NCBI RefSeq assembly: GCF_000332115.1
Contig: NC_020156.1
Location: 930,001-994,000 of the forward strand
DNA from: Nonlabens dokdonensis DSW-6
GTDB lineage: Bacteria; Bacteroidota; Bacteroidia; Flavobacteriales; Flavobacteriaceae
Length of the DNA: 64,000 bases
Direction of reading: 5' to 3'
Under the pieces are notes generated by a model that was given only the letters and a program-made list of their open reading frames with translations, had not been told where the DNA came from and searched no databases. This document shows, one piece after another, positions 61,799 through 64,000 of the stretch. Within the stretch, counting starts at the first letter, position 1; every line of letters starts with the position of its first letter. Both the position numbers and the translations under genes were made by a program.

Positions 61799-62674
61799 TT
61801 AATTCAAATTTAAAATAGATTTCCAACTTTCATTGTCTAGAATATCTTCAATAAATAGTTTTTTATCAAAGTCATTTTTAAAAGATAAATTTTGCTGTAA
61901 CTCGGCATATTTAAGATCGGCATTTGCGGTTAAGAAATCGGCATCAGGTTGCAGTTGCGATTGGAATGTTTCATATTCTGGTCTATTATGCAGTAAGTCT
62001 TTGGCGTTAATAAATTTCATATCGACCGCAGCTTTTACTTTTTTATGACACCTGCATGGGTTGTTTTTATCTACGAGACCGCATTGATTATTCATGAAGT
62101 TATAAAGGTCTTTTCTGGCTTTACTTAATTTCATCCGGAAATTTGCCTTACTCATTTCCATAATTTCTGAGCCTATGGTATGATTTGCTGCAAATATTTC
62201 TCCTATGATATAAATGAGTCTTTGCTCTTTATTAAGGCAAAGAATCATACCAGATAGACAGTTGAGTCGCACTTCTCTTATCAATTCTTGCTTTTCTTTC
62301 TGTTCTTCTGGCGTCATTTCATGGTCTGGCGCAGCATTAAGTTGTTTGCCCATTTCTTCAAAATTTGTAGGAATCACAAAATTCATTTTTTTCTTATCGT
62401 TTATAAAATGATTAAAAACAATGCGATAAGCCCACGTACGGAAAGAGCTCTTAAATTTAAACTGGCTTAGATTAGTAATAATCTTAATCAAGACTTCTTG
62501 ACTTAAATCTTTTGCATCATCTACGTTGCCAGTCATTTTCCAGGCTACATTATAAATATAAGCCTGATGATTTTTTATCAATAAGCTCAAAGCTTTCTTA
62601 TCACCTTTCAAGGTTAATTCTATCAACTCTTTGTCTAGCTGGTCTGAAGGATATGCCGCAGAAAATGGATTCAT
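61799..62674 (-). CDS. ECF-type RNA polymerase sigma factor with C-terminal Cys-containing extension
   Basis: A 291-residue sigma-70 family protein. Region 2 (residues about 20-95) has LIKNHQAYIYNVAWKMTGNVDDAKDLSQEVLIKI and FRTWAYRIVFNHFIND (DNA melting and -10 contacts); region 4 (about 130-190) is an HTH (EQRLIYIIGEIFAANHTIGSEIMEMSKANFRMKLSKARKDL). A C-terminal extension of about 100 residues contains CGLVDKNNPCRCHKK, which could bind Zn and sense redox state, in place of a separate anti-sigma factor; none is encoded next to it. It lies between a DUF1772 gene and the hydrolase gene in one operon whose promoter carries the same element as the gene at 60704, suggesting autoregulation. Confidence 0.88.
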   Translation of the reverse strand: MNPFSAAYPSDQLDKELIELTLKGDKKALSLLIKNHQAYIYNVAWKMTGNVDDAKDLSQEVLIKIITNLSQFKFKSSFRTWAYRIVFNHFINDKKKMNFVIPTNFEEMGKQLNAAPDHEMTPEEQKEKQELIREVRLNCLSGMILCLNKEQRLIYIIGEIFAANHTIGSEIMEMSKANFRMKLSKARKDLYNFMNNQCGLVDKNNPCRCHKKVKAAVDMKFINAKDLLHNRPEYETFQSQLQPDADFLTANADLKYAELQQNLSFKNDFDKKLFIEDILDNESWKSILNLN

Positions 62675-62748
62675 TACTTATTCTTTTATGAGAAAGCGTC
62701 AATTAGATTTTGTAGATTAAGATACATCTTCTATTTGACACTTGATGA

Positions 62749-63216
62749 TTATTTGTTTAACGAAAGATTTGATTGTTTAAAACCTAATAGGGCAAAAACC
62801 GTTGCAACGATGGCAATTCCAATACGCAACCAATGAAAAAACACCCAGCCTTGTAATTTGCTAGACGCTTCTGTAGCACTGTATTTTAACTCCATAAAGT
62901 TAAGGTTCATGGGTAGATGATAAATTGAAGTTTGAATTATCGTGAGCAGTAAACCAAAAAAAGCAAAGAGGTAATATTTTCTAGCTAGTTTGTTATCCTT
63001 GGTCATAAGAAATAATGATAAAGTAGCTATAAAGGCAGGCAGTAAAGTAATAACCGTAGGTCCTAACAAAAGTGGGAAGTCCACTTTAAAAGTCTCCATA
63101 AAAACGATAGGATCTAATGACTGCCAGTGCAAACAATAACTAAGTCCTATATTGATCATATTTCCAATAAACGCTCCTGAAGCGATTATTGCAATGAAGG
63201 GAAGAAGCTTTTTCAT
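62749..63216 (-). CDS. DUF1772-type four-helix membrane protein
   Basis: A 155-residue membrane protein with four segments (FIAIIASGAFIGNMINIGLSY, LLLGPTVITLLPAFIATLSLF, YYLFAFFGLLLTIIQTSIYHLPMNL, WVFFHWLRIGIAIVATVFALLGF). The PxNLNF, W..FHWLRI pattern is that of the DUF1772/anthrone-oxygenase-like family. It is first in the operon with the sigma factor 74 bp downstream; the ECF-type promoter lies 20 bp before its ATG. It may be the target of regulation or a sensor partner; function unknown. Confidence 0.75.
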   Translation of the reverse strand: MKKLLPFIAIIASGAFIGNMINIGLSYCLHWQSLDPIVFMETFKVDFPLLLGPTVITLLPAFIATLSLFLMTKDNKLARKYYLFAFFGLLLTIIQTSIYHLPMNLNFMELKYSATEASSKLQGWVFFHWLRIGIAIVATVFALLGFKQSNLSLNK

Positions 63217-63235
63217 AAAACATAGAATTTATTAT

Positions 63236-63268
63236 TTAGACAGCACTTCTTTAAATGTGTAAAGACTT
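63236..63268 (-). promoter_or_regulatory. Putative ECF-sigma promoter, copy B, of the sigma operon
   Basis: On the minus strand AAGTCTTTACACAT (63255-63268), 9-nt spacer, TGCTGTCTAA (63236-63245), then ATAATA. It is 20 bp before the DUF1772 start. CTTTACA is repeated just upstream (63266-63276). Same element as 60745-60777. Confidence 0.78.
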
Positions 63269-63326
63269 TGTAAAGTATAATTCTAATATAGCTTCATTAA
63301 TTTATGAGTTTATTAGTTAATATTTT

Positions 63327-63342
63327 CGCTTTCGCGAAAGCG
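63327..63342. repeat. 16-bp palindrome (copy 16, intergenic)
   Basis: Perfect copy 26 bp after the stop of the outer-membrane protein gene at 63369. Confidence 0.97.
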
Positions 63343-63368
63343 GAACAGCAATAAAACATCTTTTCAAA

Positions 63369-64000
63369 CTAGTCCACTCGACTCTTTTCATCTTCTAGAC
63401 TCGTTTTACGACTGCGTGCTTTTTTGATCTCTGAGCTTCCAAAGTTGTAGGTCAATCCTAAGGCAACATTACGGGAATCGCTTCCTCCAGAGCCGTCGAT
63501 AAACAATTCTCCAAAGCGAGTAGTTCCTTGCCAAAAGCTGCTAAATAGCACATCGTTAAAAGCCAGTCTTATGTTCAACTTATTATCTAGAAACTTTTTT
63601 TGTACAGCAAGATTCAGTGAACCCAAAGCCCTTGTTTCATAAGTACCGCCCCAAACGGATGGTGAGCTGTACCAGCCAGAAACCTCTAGACGGTAATCTC
63701 TAGGCAAACTGATCGTGTTTTGCATGTAAAAACCCAAAGTTTCCTGACTGGTAGAAACAAAATTAGGATCTGTAGACGTGTAGGTAATAGAAGAGGCATT
63801 GAGACTTATGTAATAATTCCACCATTTTGTAATCTGGAAAGGGTAAGAAATAGACAGGTTCCACACTTCTTGATCAGCAATATTGCGCTCATTGATAAAG
63901 TTCCCATTTGCGCCATCTTGCTCGGTTACTTGAGTAAAAAAGTCAGACGTGTAGGCATAACTCAATGAAGTACTGAATCGATATTTAAAGGTATGATTCA
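63369..64000 (-). CDS. Outer-membrane beta-barrel protein, C-terminal part (start outside window)
   Basis: An open frame of about 210 codons runs from the right edge to a stop at 63369, so only the 3' part is visible. It has alternating barrel strands: YKWWNYYISLNASSITYTS, FYMQNTISLPRDYRLEVSGWYSSP, SLNLAVQKKFLDNKLNIRLAFNDVLFSSFWQGTT and NVALGLTYNFGSSEIKKARSRKTS. The LNIRLAFNDV and GLTYNFG patterns and the short charged tail are those of outer membrane beta-barrel family proteins related to TonB-dependent receptors (PF14905-type), which carry a CarboxypepD-like N-terminal domain. Ligand unknown. Confidence 0.8.
   Translation of the reverse strand, partial: NHTFKYRFSTSLSYAYTSDFFTQVTEQDGANGNFINERNIADQEVWNLSISYPFQITKWWNYYISLNASSITYTSTDPNFVSTSQETLGFYMQNTISLPRDYRLEVSGWYSSPSVWGGTYETRALGSLNLAVQKKFLDNKLNIRLAFNDVLFSSFWQGTTRFGELFIDGSGGSDSRNVALGLTYNFGSSEIKKARSRKTSLEDEKSRVD

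Overview
The window is a gene-dense, AT-rich stretch of a chromosome from a member of the Flavobacteriaceae (Bacteroidota). The evidence is: TAnnTTTG -7 promoter elements in front of many genes, almost no Shine-Dalgarno leaders, type IX secretion (T9SS) parts and cargo, two TonB-dependent receptors with carboxypeptidase-regulatory-like N-termini, S16 with a long acidic tail, and families such as THC0290_0291-type outer membrane proteins. A marine genus near Nonlabens or Dokdonia is a guess. Apart from palindromes and surface-protein repeats I see no prophage, insertion sequence, CRISPR or defence island. LAYOUT. 1-4694 (minus): the N-terminal three quarters or so of a giant secreted adhesin with seven tandem Ig-like repeats; its C-terminus is off the left edge. 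4779-5860 (minus): a tandem pair of tail-collar/microcystin-dependent-type proteins. 6150-6983: a lipoprotein. 7110-8906 (plus): rpsP-rimM-trmN translation/RNA-modification genes, then gcdH and two small secreted proteins. 11682-15596 (minus): Fe-S carrier genes (nfu, mrp), a GreA/B-type factor, DUF2237, thioredoxin, manA. 15768-19794 (plus): uvrC and an overlapping patatin/BamA-type gene. 19969-25055 (plus): aromatic amino-acid catabolism (hmgA, hpd, kynA) with two membrane/periplasmic genes between. 25056-34074 (plus): M23 peptidase, pgi, Oar-like TonB receptor, a membrane protein, a T9SS cargo protein. 34144-37485 (minus): mfd. 37581-40509: an FAD disulfide oxidoreductase, a TspO-like membrane protein and pdeM. 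40593-46000 (minus): an apparent operon porZ-recO-TonB receptor. 46154-54782: gdhA, outer membrane protein, lipoprotein, rhodanese, ruvC, a flippase-like membrane protein coupled to a glycosyltransferase, a TonB-C-like lipoprotein, a TPR protein and a collagen-like lipoprotein. 54832-57905: HAD hydrolase, tRNA-Asp, a DUF1624 acyltransferase and a LEA-like repeat lipoprotein. 57991-64000 (minus): HupE/DUF4198 His-rich metal pair, two small proteins, an ECF sigma operon, and the 3' end of an outer membrane beta-barrel gene. MOST NOTABLE. A perfect 16-bp palindrome, CGCTTTCGCGAAAGCG, occurs 16 times (plus two decayed copies) from 8.8 kb to the right end. Eight of nine intergenic copies sit a few to about 65 bases after a stop codon; seven perfect copies lie inside genes, always read as RFRES or AFAKA. 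This looks like a genome-wide DNA signal (uptake sequence, nucleoid or termination site) of unknown function. Second, an ECF sigma factor operon and a neighbouring membrane-protein gene share an identical two-block promoter (14-bp block, 9-nt spacer, 10-bp block), which defines a local sigma autoregulon.
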